A DNA stretch of 49,908 nucleotides from CAYLPU01 sp964385635 (GCA_964385635.1 CAYLPU010000028.1:1-49908), one strand, 5' to 3'. Shown: positions 39,141 through 48,302, numbered from the stretch's first letter. Translations and numbers: made by a program. The notes: generated by a model from the sequence alone, not told the origin.

Positions 39141-40235
39141 TTACTGCAACGACTCAGCAACTCTCAAGATTTTGTCCTGGCTGATGTGGCCGGCGATGGT
39201 GATGACTACCTCGCCCTCCGTCCAGGTCAGAAAACTATTGCCCAGACCATCGGTGATCAGGGAAGCCGTCTGACCGCGCACGGTAACTTCAGTCGTTGGG
39301 CCGCCGGGGGTCTCTCCCACCGCCGATGATAGCCCCTGCATGACGGTGAACGAGGTCGTGGCGTGATCGTAGCGGAGGACGAAAGCCCCGTCCACGGCGC
39401 CGTCTACGTCTACGTCTACAACAAACACGTCAATCAGGGTCGCGCCTTCCGGCAGGTAGGTGGGGACGAGCAGGGTAAAGTCCGCCTGGGCCCGGGCCTC
39501 ATCCAGGGTGATGGGCGTGGGTCGCATATTCTCAATGTTGATAACTTGTGCGCCATCGGGGATCTCGAACTGGAAACGGTCGTCGGCTATCCCCGTGTTT
39601 AGCTCGAACGAGCGAACGCGCATCCGGCCCTCACCAAAGATCTCACCGCTGAAGTGAGCCTGCAGCACGACCCAGCGCTCCTGATCCACCCACAGGGTAG
39701 CCTTGCTGCCCACAGGCAGGATCGCCTCCTCGTCTTCCCTGGAGGTGAGTTCCAGTTTGTAAGTCGCCACGCCGGCCACGTCCTCTTCACCCAACAACTC
39801 TACCTCGCTGGTGTCCAGTACTAGCAGGATTATCCCCTCCATACGCTGGACCATCTCGCGGGGGCTGCTCAGTTCACCCGGTCCCGCTTCGCCCACCAAT
39901 ACCTCGTTTTGGTCGGGATCATACATCCAAACCTGGTCCCCGTCGGTCACGCTGATGGCTCCCACGAGTTCGGCGTCGCTGGCTTCGAGCACCTCGGCCC
40001 GTAACTTGTTGGGCTTTTTCTCCCACACTTCGATCACCAGATCATCGTCCATTCCCTGACCCTGGACGCTGAGCTCCAGGACAGCGTAGGCATCCTCGGT
40101 GCTGGCTTCGACCTCTCTCATTTTGGCCACGATCTCTTCGGCGGCCGGCCGATTTTGGCATCCGCCCAGAAACAGGGAGAGAAGTAGAGAGAGCGCCACC
40201 AACGCACTCAATCCAATAAACCGTCGCTTGTTCAT
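39141..40235 (-). CDS. LolA/MucB-like lipoprotein with DUF4367-type C-terminus
   Basis: 364 residues. The signal peptide ends in lipobox LGGC, with Cys26 to be lipidated. The middle part (about 30-230) is a LolA/RseB-like beta-sheet that binds hydrophobic chains (MREVEASTEDAYAVLELSVQ; KKPNKLRAEVLEAS; VWMYDPDQNEVLVGE). The C-terminal part (about 250-360) has the DUF4367-like pattern FTLLVPTYLPEGATLIDVFV. It is upstream of the MacB-like transporter and probably feeds or senses its substrate at the membrane surface. The promoter is about 105 bp upstream. Confidence 0.82.
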   Translation of the reverse strand: MNKRRFIGLSALVALSLLLSLFLGGCQNRPAAEEIVAKMREVEASTEDAYAVLELSVQGQGMDDDLVIEVWEKKPNKLRAEVLEASDAELVGAISVTDGDQVWMYDPDQNEVLVGEAGPGELSSPREMVQRMEGIILLVLDTSEVELLGEEDVAGVATYKLELTSREDEEAILPVGSKATLWVDQERWVVLQAHFSGEIFGEGRMRVRSFELNTGIADDRFQFEIPDGAQVINIENMRPTPITLDEARAQADFTLLVPTYLPEGATLIDVFVVDVDVDGAVDGAFVLRYDHATTSFTVMQGLSSAVGETPGGPTTEVTVRGQTASLITDGLGNSFLTWTEGEVVITIAGHISQDKILRVAESLQ

Positions 40236-40341
40236 CTGTCGCTCCTTTATCTAATGATATTCTAGTGCCGGTATCTCGGCAGATCTGCCAACCGAGTTAG
40301 GCCGACTGTGATCGAGGGACCTTGCCTTCACAAGCGACTTC

Positions 40342-40369
40342 AGTATACCAGGCAGATGCTACCGGCCAA
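40342..40369 (-). promoter_or_regulatory. Promoter of the lipoprotein/ABC unit
   Basis: Minus strand TTGGCC (40369-40364), 16 bp, TATACT (40347-40342), with TGG in front as an extended -10. Confidence 0.6.
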
Positions 40370-40401
40370 TGACAAGGCTGTTACTGAGATATGAACAATT
40401 G

Positions 40402-41826
40402 TTACAGGGGCAGGGTGAACCACACGCGGCTGCCCTGGCCCTTGCTGCTTTCGATGCCCATCCGCCCGCCGTGCGCTTCCACGATGGCCCGCGCGATGGC
40501 CAGCCCAAGACCAGCGCCGCCTTCCTCACCCTGGTAATACGGTTCGAAGGCCCGCTCTCGTTCCTCGTCGCTCATCCCCCGCCCTGTGTCTCGCACGCTG
40601 ATCTCGATCTCACTCTCTCGCTGCGTCACGGCCAGCGTCACCTGTCCCCCGGCCGGCGTGAATTTGATGCCGTTGTCCAGCAAGTTGAGGATGACCCGCT
40701 GCAACCGGTCAGAATCGGCGAAGGTCGTCGGCAGGGTCGGTGGGATGTCTATGTTCAGAGTGACGTTGCGATGATGGGACCGCCCCTCGCTCAGGGTAAC
40801 GGCATCGCGGGCGATGCCTCCGACATCAACGGGACGTCGGTTCAGTTCCAGTCGCCCGCCTTGCCAGCGGGAAAAGTCCAGCAGTTGGTTGACCAGACGA
40901 ATCAGGCGGTCTGTTTCGCGCTCGGCGATCTCCAGGGAGGATGTCTCGGTCGGAGACCTTCGCCCATCGTGCTCGCCCGGCTCGGAGGCGTCAATCAGGT
41001 TGACCAGCAAGCCCTTGATGGCGGTCAGCGGCGTGCGTAGGTCGTGAGAAATCTCGCTGATGAACTGTGCGCGGGTGGCCTCCAGATGCTTCAACCGTCC
41101 GGCCATCTGATTGATGCTCTCGGCCAGACGACCTATCTCATCCGGTGGGTAGTGGCCCAGGCGGACGTCCAGGTCACCGGCGGCGATACGTTGGGTCGCC
41201 CGCTCCATATCGCGGATGGGGCGGCTCAAGCGGCGGGCCAAAAGTACGCTGACCAGCAGGGATGTCACGACAGCGGCCAGGATGGTCACCAGCAAGATAT
41301 AGCGCAGGGTGGTCAGGAAACGTTCGCTGGCGAGGGTGGACCTGGACACCTCGACGACGCCGATACTTCGCTCGCCGACCACGACCGGTCGCGCCGCGTA
41401 GCGCCGGTGGAGCAGGTCACGGCTGGGCTGTGTGAACACGGTCGGGCTGCGGTAGTGCAATTCCATCAGGGTTGCCCGGCTGGGCTGCGGGCCGATGTCC
41501 TGAGTGGCGGCCAGGAATGTCCCGTCGCTGGCAGCGAAGAAGCGCACGTTGATGTCGGCCTGGGGCGCGAAGAGGCTGACGATGGTAGGAGCCAGGCCAG
41601 CCAGCGCTCTCTCGTCAGAAGCCAGATCGGCAGCGTAGGTCGCGTAAAAGCAGGCCTGGGCAGTCAGTTCTGCCTCCAATTGCTCATCAAGGTAGAAGGC
41701 GGTGACGAGGTAGACAGTCGCGCTGAGGGCGATCACGATGAACAGAGTGGACAGGAGATAAGTTGTGGCCAGCCGCCAGGCCAGGCTCCGCCCTCCATTC
41801 TCCACTCTCCACTCTCCATTCTCCAT
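40402..41826 (-). CDS. Sensor histidine kinase, HAMP/HisKA type
   Basis: 474 residues. Two membrane helices (about 20-43 and 176-196) flank an extracytoplasmic sensor. A HAMP domain follows (RRLSRPIRDMERATQRIAAG), then HisKA with phospho-acceptor His261 (ISEISHDLRTPL). The ATPase domain has an N-box (RVILNLLDNGIKFTPAGG) and G-boxes (DTGRGMSDEE; GAGLGLAIARAIVEAHGG). The first twelve residues (MENGEWRVENGG) are coded by a GGAGAATGGAGAGT repeat that also supplies the start codon. Residues about 286-296 (GRRSPTETSS) come from the 22-bp dispersed repeat. The gene follows its OmpR-type partner by one base and precedes the ABC unit, which it may control. Confidence 0.93.
   Translation of the reverse strand: MENGEWRVENGGRSLAWRLATTYLLSTLFIVIALSATVYLVTAFYLDEQLEAELTAQACFYATYAADLASDERALAGLAPTIVSLFAPQADINVRFFAASDGTFLAATQDIGPQPSRATLMELHYRSPTVFTQPSRDLLHRRYAARPVVVGERSIGVVEVSRSTLASERFLTTLRYILLVTILAAVVTSLLVSVLLARRLSRPIRDMERATQRIAAGDLDVRLGHYPPDEIGRLAESINQMAGRLKHLEATRAQFISEISHDLRTPLTAIKGLLVNLIDASEPGEHDGRRSPTETSSLEIAERETDRLIRLVNQLLDFSRWQGGRLELNRRPVDVGGIARDAVTLSEGRSHHRNVTLNIDIPPTLPTTFADSDRLQRVILNLLDNGIKFTPAGGQVTLAVTQRESEIEISVRDTGRGMSDEERERAFEPYYQGEEGGAGLGLAIARAIVEAHGGRMGIESSKGQGSRVWFTLPL
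40945..40966. repeat. Dispersed 22-bp repeat, copy in histidine kinase gene
   Basis: The same 22 bp as at 26545-26566. It lies in-frame in the loop of the HisKA helical hairpin. Confidence 0.75.
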
Positions 41827-41830
41827 TCTA
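41799..41830. repeat. GGAGAATGGAGAGT repeat overlapping a start codon
   Basis: On the minus strand AATGGAGAATGGAGAGTGGA continues as GAGTGGAGAATGGAG. It spans the regulator stop, the kinase start codon and the first kinase codons. Confidence 0.75.
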
Positions 41831-42559
41831 AATGTCCTCAGCCAGCCGGTAGCCCACCCCCCATTCGGTGAGGATGACCTGAGTGTCGGGAGCGATGGAG
41901 GACAACTTGCTGCGCAGGCGACGGACGTGCACGTCTACCGTGCGTTTGTCAATGTAGCTCTCGTGCCCCCACACGTGCGACAGGAGCGATCCGCGGGTAA
42001 ATACTTGCCCCCGATGCTGAGCCAGGAAGTGCAGTAGATCGTACTCCCTTGGGCGGAGCTCCAGAGGTTGGCCCTGGAACCAGGCCCGGCGGCGGGGATG
42101 GTCGAAGCGCAGTCCTTCGGCCTTACTTAAGGCATGTTCCTCGTCGGGCCCGTCGGCCTGCACGCGGGCCACCTTGGCCTCCAGTTCCTTCAACTCGGCC
42201 TGGCGGCGGAGCACAGCCCGGACGCGGGCGCTCAACTCGCGGGGGTTGAAGGGCTTGACCAGGTAATCGTCCGCTCCCAGTTCCAGTCCCACGATTTTGT
42301 CCACGTCCTCGTCTCTGGCCGTGAGCACGATGACGGGTATCGTATCGCCTGTGCTCCGCAAACGGCGCAATACTTCGAAGCCATCAATCCCTGGCAGCAT
42401 CACATCGAGCACAACCAGGTCGGCAGGGTCGGTGTCTATGTGGGCCAGAGCCTCTTCGCCGCTGGCTACAGCAAGCACCGTGAACCCCTCCCGCTCCAAC
42501 CGCTCCCGCACAACGGTGACGATGGCCGGTTCGTCATCTACCACCAGAATATGCCCCAT
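41828..42559 (-). CDS. OmpR/PhoB-family response regulator
   Basis: 243 residues from the ATG at 42559; an ATG six codons earlier is also possible. The receiver has DDE at 8-10, phospho-acceptor Asp52 (VVLDVMLPG), Thr in VLTARDED and Lys in YLVKPFNP. The winged-helix effector (about 145-240) contains LELRPREYDLLHFLAQHRGQ and YIDKRTVDVHVRRLRSKL. The interdomain linker residues HALSKAEGL are coded by a short repeat (42112-42136). It is the first gene of the pair with the kinase downstream. Confidence 0.94.
   Translation of the reverse strand: MGHILVVDDEPAIVTVVRERLEREGFTVLAVASGEEALAHIDTDPADLVVLDVMLPGIDGFEVLRRLRSTGDTIPVIVLTARDEDVDKIVGLELGADDYLVKPFNPRELSARVRAVLRRQAELKELEAKVARVQADGPDEEHALSKAEGLRFDHPRRRAWFQGQPLELRPREYDLLHFLAQHRGQVFTRGSLLSHVWGHESYIDKRTVDVHVRRLRSKLSSIAPDTQVILTEWGVGYRLAEDI
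42112..42136. repeat. In-frame CTTCGGCCTTACTTAAGG repeat in regulator linker
   Basis: GTCCTTCGGCCTTACTTAAG plus GCATG encodes HALSKAEGL on the minus strand, between receiver and DNA-binding domain. Confidence 0.5.
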
Positions 42560-42594
42560 TGTGGCCTCTACCTCCAATTACCAGTGCCACCGGT

Positions 42595-42622
42595 ATTATA
42601 GCAGAGGGAGATAGAGCGTCAA
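42595..42622 (-). promoter_or_regulatory. Promoter of the response regulator/kinase pair
   Basis: Minus strand TTGACG (42622-42617), 16 bp, TATAAT (42600-42595). The leader is only about 30 bases. Confidence 0.82.
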
Positions 42623-42641
42623 GAAATTATCGCTCTGCTTA

Positions 42642-44570
42642 CTACACCTCTTGGAACTCGCCCTCGACTACCTCCTCATTCCCAGGTGGTGGCCCAGCAC
42701 CGTACCCAGGCGGCGGGCCGCCACTGTACCCAGTCTGTGGCCCATTCGCTGCCTGCTGCTGCGCATACATCTGTTGTCCGATGGCGTAACTGGCTTGCTG
42801 CAACTGCTCGATGAGTTGCCGGATGCGAACCGCGTCGTCTCCGTCTTTTGCCTGCTTCAGATCCTCGATGATTTGCTCAATCTGCCCTCGGTCAGACGCG
42901 GACACCCCGTTCCCAGTGCCCAGATCACGCAGTGTCTTCTCCATCTGGTAAATCAACGTATCGGCAGTGTTGCGTGCCTCTATCAGCTCCTTGCGCCGCC
43001 GATCCTCTGACTCGTGACGCTTTGCGTCCTGCACCAATCGCTCTACCTCTGCCTCGCTCAGATTCGTGGTAGCGGTGATGGTGACCTGCTGTTCCTTGCC
43101 GGTGGCCTTGTCCTTGGCCGAGACATTCAGGATGCCATTGGCGTCAATGTCGAACGTCACCTCGATCTGCGGCACGCCCCGGGGTGCAGGCGGGATGCCC
43201 TCCAGGTTGAACTGTCCCAGGCTCATATTATCGGCCGCCATAGGCCGCTCCCCCTGCAGAACGTGGATCGTCACGGCGGTCTGGCCGTCCGCGGCGGTGG
43301 AGAAGGTCTCACTCTTGCGCACCGGGATGGTGGTGTTCCGTTCGATGAGCACCGTCATCACCGCGCCCAGCGTCTCCAGGCCCAGCGTTAGCGGCGTCAC
43401 ATCGAGCAACAGCACGTCCTTTACCTCACCGGCCAGAACGCCCGCCTGGATGGCCGCTCCGATGGACACCACCTCGTCGGGATTGACTCCCTTGTGGGGT
43501 TCCTTGTTCGTCAGTTCGCGCACCAGGTCCTGGATCATCGGCATGCGCGTTGCGCCACCCACCAGCACCACCTCATCCAGGTCGCTGGCGGTCAGTTTGG
43601 CATCTTTCAATGCCTGTCCGAAGGGCCCCCGGCATCGCTGCACCAGGTCCTCGGTCAGTTGCTCCAGTTTTGCCCGCGTCAACTTCATCTGCAAGTGCTT
43701 GGGACCGGAAGCGTCGGCGGTGACAAAGGGCAGATTGATCTCCGTCTCCAGCACGGTGGAGAGTTCGATCTTGGCCTTCTCGGCCGCCTCCTTCAGCCGC
43801 TGCAACGCCTGACGGTCTTCGCGCAGGTCAATCCCCTGATCCTTCCTGAACTCGTCGGCGACGTAGTCCACGATGCGCTGGTCCCAGTCGTCGCCACCCA
43901 GGAACGTGTCGCCACTGGTGGCCTGCACCTCGACGACACCCTCCCCCACGTCCAGGATGGAGACGTCGAAGGTGCCGCCCCCCAGGTCGAAGACCAGGAT
44001 TGTCTCCTCTTCTTTCTTATCCAGGCCGTAGGCCAGGCTGGAGGCAGTCGGTTCGTTGATAATGCGCAGAACTTCCAAACCGGCGATCTGCCCGGCGTCC
44101 TTCGTCGCCTGTCGCTGGCTGTCGTTGAAGTAGGCTGGCACGGTGATGACCGCCTGCGTGACCGGCTCGCCCAGGTAGGCCTCGGCGTCCTGCTTCAGTT
44201 TACACAGGATCATCGCCGATATCTCCTGCGGCGTGTATTCTTTTCCGGTCTGCGGGATGCGGATCCGCGCATCACCTCCTTGCCCACGCACGATCTTATA
44301 AGGCAGAACCTGCCGCGCCTTCTCGATCTCAGGTTCATCGTCCCGGCGGCCCATCAGCCGCTTGATGGAGAAGATAGTGTTCTCCGGGTTGACGACCGCC
44401 TGTCGCTTGGCGACCTGGCCTACCGGCCGCTCGCCACTCTTGGTAAATGCGACGACCGACGGGAACAACCGGCCCCCCTCGGCGCTGGGGATGACGGTGG
44501 GCTCGCCCCCTTCCATCACAGAGACGACTGAGTTGGTTGTGCCTAAGTCAATTCCGATGATCTTACTCAT
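42642..44570 (-). CDS. dnaK: Chaperone protein DnaK (Hsp70)
   Basis: 642 residues from the ATG at 44570 (GGAGGAAACAG upstream). The ATPase domain begins IIGIDLGTTNSVVSVMEGGE; it also has VFDLGGGTFDVSIL and VVLVGGATRMPMI. The substrate-binding domain contains LLLDVTPLTLGLETLG and VLQGERPMAADN. The tail ends in GEFQEV, a variant of the EEVDK-like end, after a Gly/Pro-rich stretch. It folds proteins with DnaJ and GrpE, neither of which is in the window, and no CIRCE operator (TTAGCACTC) is visible upstream. It stands alone between the two-component system and the LytM gene. Confidence 0.98.
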   Translation of the reverse strand: MSKIIGIDLGTTNSVVSVMEGGEPTVIPSAEGGRLFPSVVAFTKSGERPVGQVAKRQAVVNPENTIFSIKRLMGRRDDEPEIEKARQVLPYKIVRGQGGDARIRIPQTGKEYTPQEISAMILCKLKQDAEAYLGEPVTQAVITVPAYFNDSQRQATKDAGQIAGLEVLRIINEPTASSLAYGLDKKEEETILVFDLGGGTFDVSILDVGEGVVEVQATSGDTFLGGDDWDQRIVDYVADEFRKDQGIDLREDRQALQRLKEAAEKAKIELSTVLETEINLPFVTADASGPKHLQMKLTRAKLEQLTEDLVQRCRGPFGQALKDAKLTASDLDEVVLVGGATRMPMIQDLVRELTNKEPHKGVNPDEVVSIGAAIQAGVLAGEVKDVLLLDVTPLTLGLETLGAVMTVLIERNTTIPVRKSETFSTAADGQTAVTIHVLQGERPMAADNMSLGQFNLEGIPPAPRGVPQIEVTFDIDANGILNVSAKDKATGKEQQVTITATTNLSEAEVERLVQDAKRHESEDRRRKELIEARNTADTLIYQMEKTLRDLGTGNGVSASDRGQIEQIIEDLKQAKDGDDAVRIRQLIEQLQQASYAIGQQMYAQQQAANGPQTGYSGGPPPGYGAGPPPGNEEVVEGEFQEV

Positions 44571-44780
44571 CTGTTTCCTCCCATATACCTGCTGTTTCAT
44601 CGAACCAGAATTGGACATCTTGGCCCCAGTATATCCCGCTTACATCAGAAATAGATAAGAACAACATTAGTATTTCGTTAGATTGTGCTCACAAAATGCG
44701 CATACATCCCGATCAACGCGACCGGTCAGATGATCATTTCTTTTCGCCGCCGAGGACGCAGAGTACAGATATCCCCTCGT

Positions 44781-44808
44781 TTGACAGGCTGTGGAGGGGA
44801 AGTATAAT
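44781..44808 (+). promoter_or_regulatory. Promoter of the M23/SH3 gene
   Basis: TTGACA (44781-44786), 16 bp, TATAAT (44803-44808): both hexamers match consensus. The rest of 44571-44857 holds no gene; a TATACT on the minus strand near 44630 may serve dnaK. Confidence 0.85.
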
Positions 44809-44857
44809 CGCGACAAGGACTGATTCGTGGAAAGGACCTCATGTCAAGGGAGGAGTC

Positions 44858-46048
44858 ATGACCGACAGATTCAGGTTGCGGTGGCCTGTAGACGACCACA
44901 CCATCACACAGCACTTTGGCGAGAATCCGCAGGTTTACGCCAAATTCAACCAGGCCGGCCACGAAGGGCTTGACTTCCGAGCGCCCATCGGGGCTAACAT
45001 CTATGCCTGCGCAGACGGCGAAGTGTTCGACATCCGGCCCAATAATGGCAACGCCTACGGACTTCACGCGCGCATCCGGCACAGGGTTGGAGGTCGCGAG
45101 TATCGCACTATCTATGCCCACCTGTCCAGGGTGTTGGTCTCTGAGGGCCAGCACGTGGGGGCCGGTGAACCCATCGCCCTATCGGGAAACACGGGGCACA
45201 CCTTCGGCCCCCACCTGCACCTCACCCTCAAATTGATCGGCGCCAAGACCCCCGGCTACCCGGATGGAGTGGTGGACCCGCTGCCCTACTTACAGGGGGC
45301 TGAGATCCCTGTGCCCGGTGGACTGACTATCTACACCACCGATCAGGTGCGACTGCGTGCTGGGCCTACGACTGCTTCCGCACAACTGGCGTGGCTGGAT
45401 AAAGGCGAACCGCTCACTGTGCTGGGCGACGCCGACAGGGCCCGCGCCAAGGTGGCTCAGTATGGGCGGTGGATCCAGGTGCGGCGCGCCGACGGGATGG
45501 ATGGCTTTGTAGCCGCCTGGTATGTCCAACTGCAGCCGCCCGCCCCAGCGCCGCCTGAACCTATGCCTGAACCGGAACCGGCCGAGACGTTGGTTGTCTA
45601 TGCCACCGAAGCGCTGAACGTGCGCAGAGGTCCCTCGACAGGCACCAGTCGCATCGCCATCGCCCTGCCCCACGAGCCACTGACGGTTGTCGGCAACCGG
45701 GCAACTGCGCTCACTGTGCTGGGCGATCGGGGCGGGTGGTTGCGGGTGTGCCTCCCCGACGGGAGCAGAGGCTACGTCGCTGCCTGGTACGTGCAGACCG
45801 AACCTGGCCCAGCGCCGGAGACCTTACTGACCGTCTATCCCATTGAGGACATGAACATGCGCAAGCGACCCACGGTAAGAGCCAGGCGCATCGGGCGATC
45901 CGCTCACAACGCACCGCTCACGGTCCACGATGACCTGGAGCGCGCACGGGTGCTGGTGGGCCGGTACGACGAATGGCTCTACGTGGAGACGGAGGAGGGC
46001 CAGAGAGGGTGGGTGGCAGCGTGGTACGTCTCGACGGCACCAACGTAG
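44858..46048 (+). CDS. M23 (LytM) peptidase-like protein with three SH3 domains
   Basis: 396 residues from the ATG at 44858 (GGGAGGAG). The LytM domain (about 10-145) keeps the zinc-site residues His and Asp in GHEGLDFRAP and the HxH pair in GPHLHLTL. Three bacterial SH3 domains follow at about 155-225, 245-315 and 325-395, each ending in a GWVAAWYV-like strand. Proline linkers separate them. M23 enzymes cut peptidoglycan cross-bridges and SH3 domains bind the wall. No signal peptide or membrane helix is visible, so export is unexplained. The next reliable start upstream is lacking. Confidence 0.88.
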   Translation: MTDRFRLRWPVDDHTITQHFGENPQVYAKFNQAGHEGLDFRAPIGANIYACADGEVFDIRPNNGNAYGLHARIRHRVGGREYRTIYAHLSRVLVSEGQHVGAGEPIALSGNTGHTFGPHLHLTLKLIGAKTPGYPDGVVDPLPYLQGAEIPVPGGLTIYTTDQVRLRAGPTTASAQLAWLDKGEPLTVLGDADRARAKVAQYGRWIQVRRADGMDGFVAAWYVQLQPPAPAPPEPMPEPEPAETLVVYATEALNVRRGPSTGTSRIAIALPHEPLTVVGNRATALTVLGDRGGWLRVCLPDGSRGYVAAWYVQTEPGPAPETLLTVYPIEDMNMRKRPTVRARRIGRSAHNAPLTVHDDLERARVLVGRYDEWLYVETEEGQRGWVAAWYVSTAPT

Positions 46049-46055
46049 CCTGCAG

Positions 46056-46370
46056 TCAACAGAGGCGGATCGTCTGGTCTTCTGCCTGTTGCCCGCTGGC
46101 TGGATGATGACGAGAAGGGGAGGTCTCTGCGAGTGCCTCGGCGACGACCAAATCCAGAGACCTTGGGACACTACCCGGTAAAACGAGGCCCATTTCATCC
46201 AGCAATCGCTCAGCCCTCTCCTGGATTGTCTGTTCACTGGCGGAGTGGTGACGCGCCAGACTGAGCAATTCCGCTACCCGGTCTTTTTGGCCCTGCTTGA
46301 CAAAGAGGATGGCCAGGTTGACCAGGACTTTCAGATGCGATTTAAATTGGGGAGTAGGGACATGAAACAA
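46056..46370 (-). pseudogene. C-terminal remnant of a TPR/AAA regulator-like protein
   Basis: The frame reads LVNLAILFVKQGQKDRVAEL, LSLARHHSASEQTIQERAER and LVVAEALAE. This pattern ends many large tetratricopeptide ATPase regulators of Chloroflexota (LLALVxxHPASxxETxxRAERLL). Only about 70 codons remain, with no partner domains upstream because the lipoprotein gene begins there on the other strand. It is probably a relic. Confidence 0.5.
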
Positions 46371-47234
46371 AGCACATGGTTCAGTCTGGCGACAGGGATG
46401 CTGGTTGTAGCAACACTGGCATGCGGCGGCTCACAACTCGAGCCAGCCTCGGCACCGCAACCTACCACGGTCCCTCCTACCACAGCACCCACTACGGCCT
46501 CACCTACCTCAGTGCCCACAGTTGTGTCAACTGTGACGCTTGAGATCATCAACGACTCCGGCACCGACATCTGGTACGTCTACCTCTCGCCGAGTACCAG
46601 CGACCAGTGGGGCAACGACCGGCTTGGGGACGACTTCATCGCCGACGGCGACAGTTTCACGCTGACCGACATCCCCTTCGGCACCTACGACGTGAGAGCT
46701 GAGACCTCTGACCACGTTGAGATCGCGATCTGGTTCAACCAGCCTCTCGACGGGCCTATGACCTGGGAGGTCTGGGGCGGCGATGGGAGCGGCTGGATCC
46801 CCAGAGTAGACCAGTGGGCTTTCAGCGCCACTGCCAGTTCCGAGTACGGCAACCCCGATTGGGCCGCTATCCAGGCCACCGGTGCTCCTGATACTCCCGA
46901 GTGCGGCGACTACCAGACCGCCTGGGCTTCCTCGGCGTCGGACGGCGTGGACTGGCTGGAGCTCAGCTACGAGTTCCCTGTCGTTCCTGGCCGGATCAAT
47001 ATCTACGAAAGCAACTCGCCTGGGTTCATCGTGCAAGTGGAAGTCATAGACGAGGGTGGCCAGTACTACACGGTCTGGGAAGGAGAACCGGCACCCGTAG
47101 ATGAGTGCCCCCGCGTTTTATCCATCCCAGTCACCGGGATTGATTTCCCGGTGGTGGGGGTGCGCATTCACCTGGATCAGAGCGAGGGGGGCAATTGGAA
47201 TGAGATTGACGCCGTCGAGTTAGTGGGGGACTGA
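46362..47234 (+). CDS. Secreted lipoprotein with discoidin-like C-terminal domain
   Basis: 290 residues from the ATG at 46362. The signal peptide ends in VVATLACGG, with Cys21 as the lipid anchor. A Thr/Pro-rich linker (about 25-55) follows. A first beta-domain, about 58-150, begins VTLEIINDSGTDIWYVYLSP. The second, about 155-290, contains WAFSATASSEYGNPDWAAIQ and a DxVELVGD end, the pattern of F5/8- or pappalysin-type discoidin domains that bind glycans. No enzymatic site is seen. The likely role is surface binding. The start sits in a GGGGAGTAGGGAC repeat tract, and the gene is antisense to the TPR remnant for 9 bp. Confidence 0.75.
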   Translation: MKQSTWFSLATGMLVVATLACGGSQLEPASAPQPTTVPPTTAPTTASPTSVPTVVSTVTLEIINDSGTDIWYVYLSPSTSDQWGNDRLGDDFIADGDSFTLTDIPFGTYDVRAETSDHVEIAIWFNQPLDGPMTWEVWGGDGSGWIPRVDQWAFSATASSEYGNPDWAAIQATGAPDTPECGDYQTAWASSASDGVDWLELSYEFPVVPGRINIYESNSPGFIVQVEVIDEGGQYYTVWEGEPAPVDECPRVLSIPVTGIDFPVVGVRIHLDQSEGGNWNEIDAVELVGD

Positions 47235-47345
47235 GGGGTGGTGAGTAGTGCAAGCGGAGCGGGCCTCCTGGCAGCCCACGCAGAACACTGTGGGAGGACT
47301 CTCCAGACACTCAGACGGCATCTGGGGAATCCTCCCACCAACGGC

Positions 47346-48302
47346 CTATGGTCCCACAAACCGGAACTGCACCGATGGCGCGCCGGCCCAGCCCAGAATC
47401 TCCTCCATCGTCGGTATCGCTGAGCGTGCCTGGAGGCCATAGAGCATGTCGAAGAAGGCAGTCGTCGGTTTCAATTCGACCACCCGGGGATCCCCTTCAA
47501 TGCCACCTAGTTCTGCTGCTTTCGCTATTGCATTGTCCAGCGTGCCCACCTCATCCACCAGCCCCAGTTCCAGCGCCTGCCGGCCGGTATAGATGCTCCC
47601 ATCGGCCAGGGCGCGTACGTCCTCTAGCGGCAGGTCCCGCGCCTGGGCTACGATTCCCACGAACCCCTCGTAGATCTCGTCAGTGATCCCTTCCCACAGC
47701 GCTTGCTCCTCCTCCGTCATGTCGCGGAAGGGGCTACCGATGTCCTTGTGCGGGCCGGAGGTGATGACCACCACATCCACACCGATCTCGTCTAATAGTT
47801 CCTCGACGTTGAGGAACTGGCTGATGACGCCGATGGAGCCAGTCAGCGTGTCCGGGTGGGCAAAGACGTAGTCACCGCCGCAGGCGATGTAGTAGCCGCC
47901 TGAGGCGGCGATCTCGCCCATCCAGATGATGACTGGTTTCTCGAACTCCAGTAGCGCGTTGTAGATCTCATCGGAGGCGACCACGCTGCCGCCGGGGCTG
48001 TTGACGCGCACCACGACGGCTTTGATGGCGGGGTCGGCGGCTGCCTGTTTCAGCAGGTCGCCTGCGCGCTCAGGGGTGATACCCTGCGTGGCAAAGTATT
48101 CCAGGGGACCGCTAGTGATGGTCCCATCGAGCCGGGCTACGGCCACGGCGTCACCAAAGCCGGCTGTCGTCTGCGTAGGCTCTCCGGCCATGCGGTTCAG
48201 TGTCCCCAGCGTGAGGAGCCCTGTCCCGACGCAACTGCACACCGGCAGCGTGAAGCCCAGGACAAAGGCCAAGAACACCCATAGGATTGCGCGATCTTTC
48301 AT
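47346..48302 (-). CDS. sppA: Signal peptide peptidase SppA, short (36 kDa) type
   Basis: 318 residues, the single-domain S49 form. An N-terminal membrane anchor (ILWVFLAFVLGFTLPVC) is followed by the ClpP-like fold. The catalytic Ser is in GEIAASGGYYIAC and the Lys in SGPHKDIGSPFR; NSPGGSV forms the oxyanion region and GSIGVISQF is conserved. It degrades leftover signal peptides in the membrane. It is 46 bp downstream of tyrS and probably co-transcribed, though there is a short repeat-like tract (48325-48368) in the gap. Confidence 0.93.
   Translation of the reverse strand: MKDRAILWVFLAFVLGFTLPVCSCVGTGLLTLGTLNRMAGEPTQTTAGFGDAVAVARLDGTITSGPLEYFATQGITPERAGDLLKQAAADPAIKAVVVRVNSPGGSVVASDEIYNALLEFEKPVIIWMGEIAASGGYYIACGGDYVFAHPDTLTGSIGVISQFLNVEELLDEIGVDVVVITSGPHKDIGSPFRDMTEEEQALWEGITDEIYEGFVGIVAQARDLPLEDVRALADGSIYTGRQALELGLVDEVGTLDNAIAKAAELGGIEGDPRVVELKPTTAFFDMLYGLQARSAIPTMEEILGWAGAPSVQFRFVGP

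Noticed and set aside
44571..44700. CIRCE operator for dnaK
   Set aside because: The closest sequence, TTAGATTGTGCTCAC near 44679, lacks the paired TTAGCACTC and GAGTGCTAA halves.
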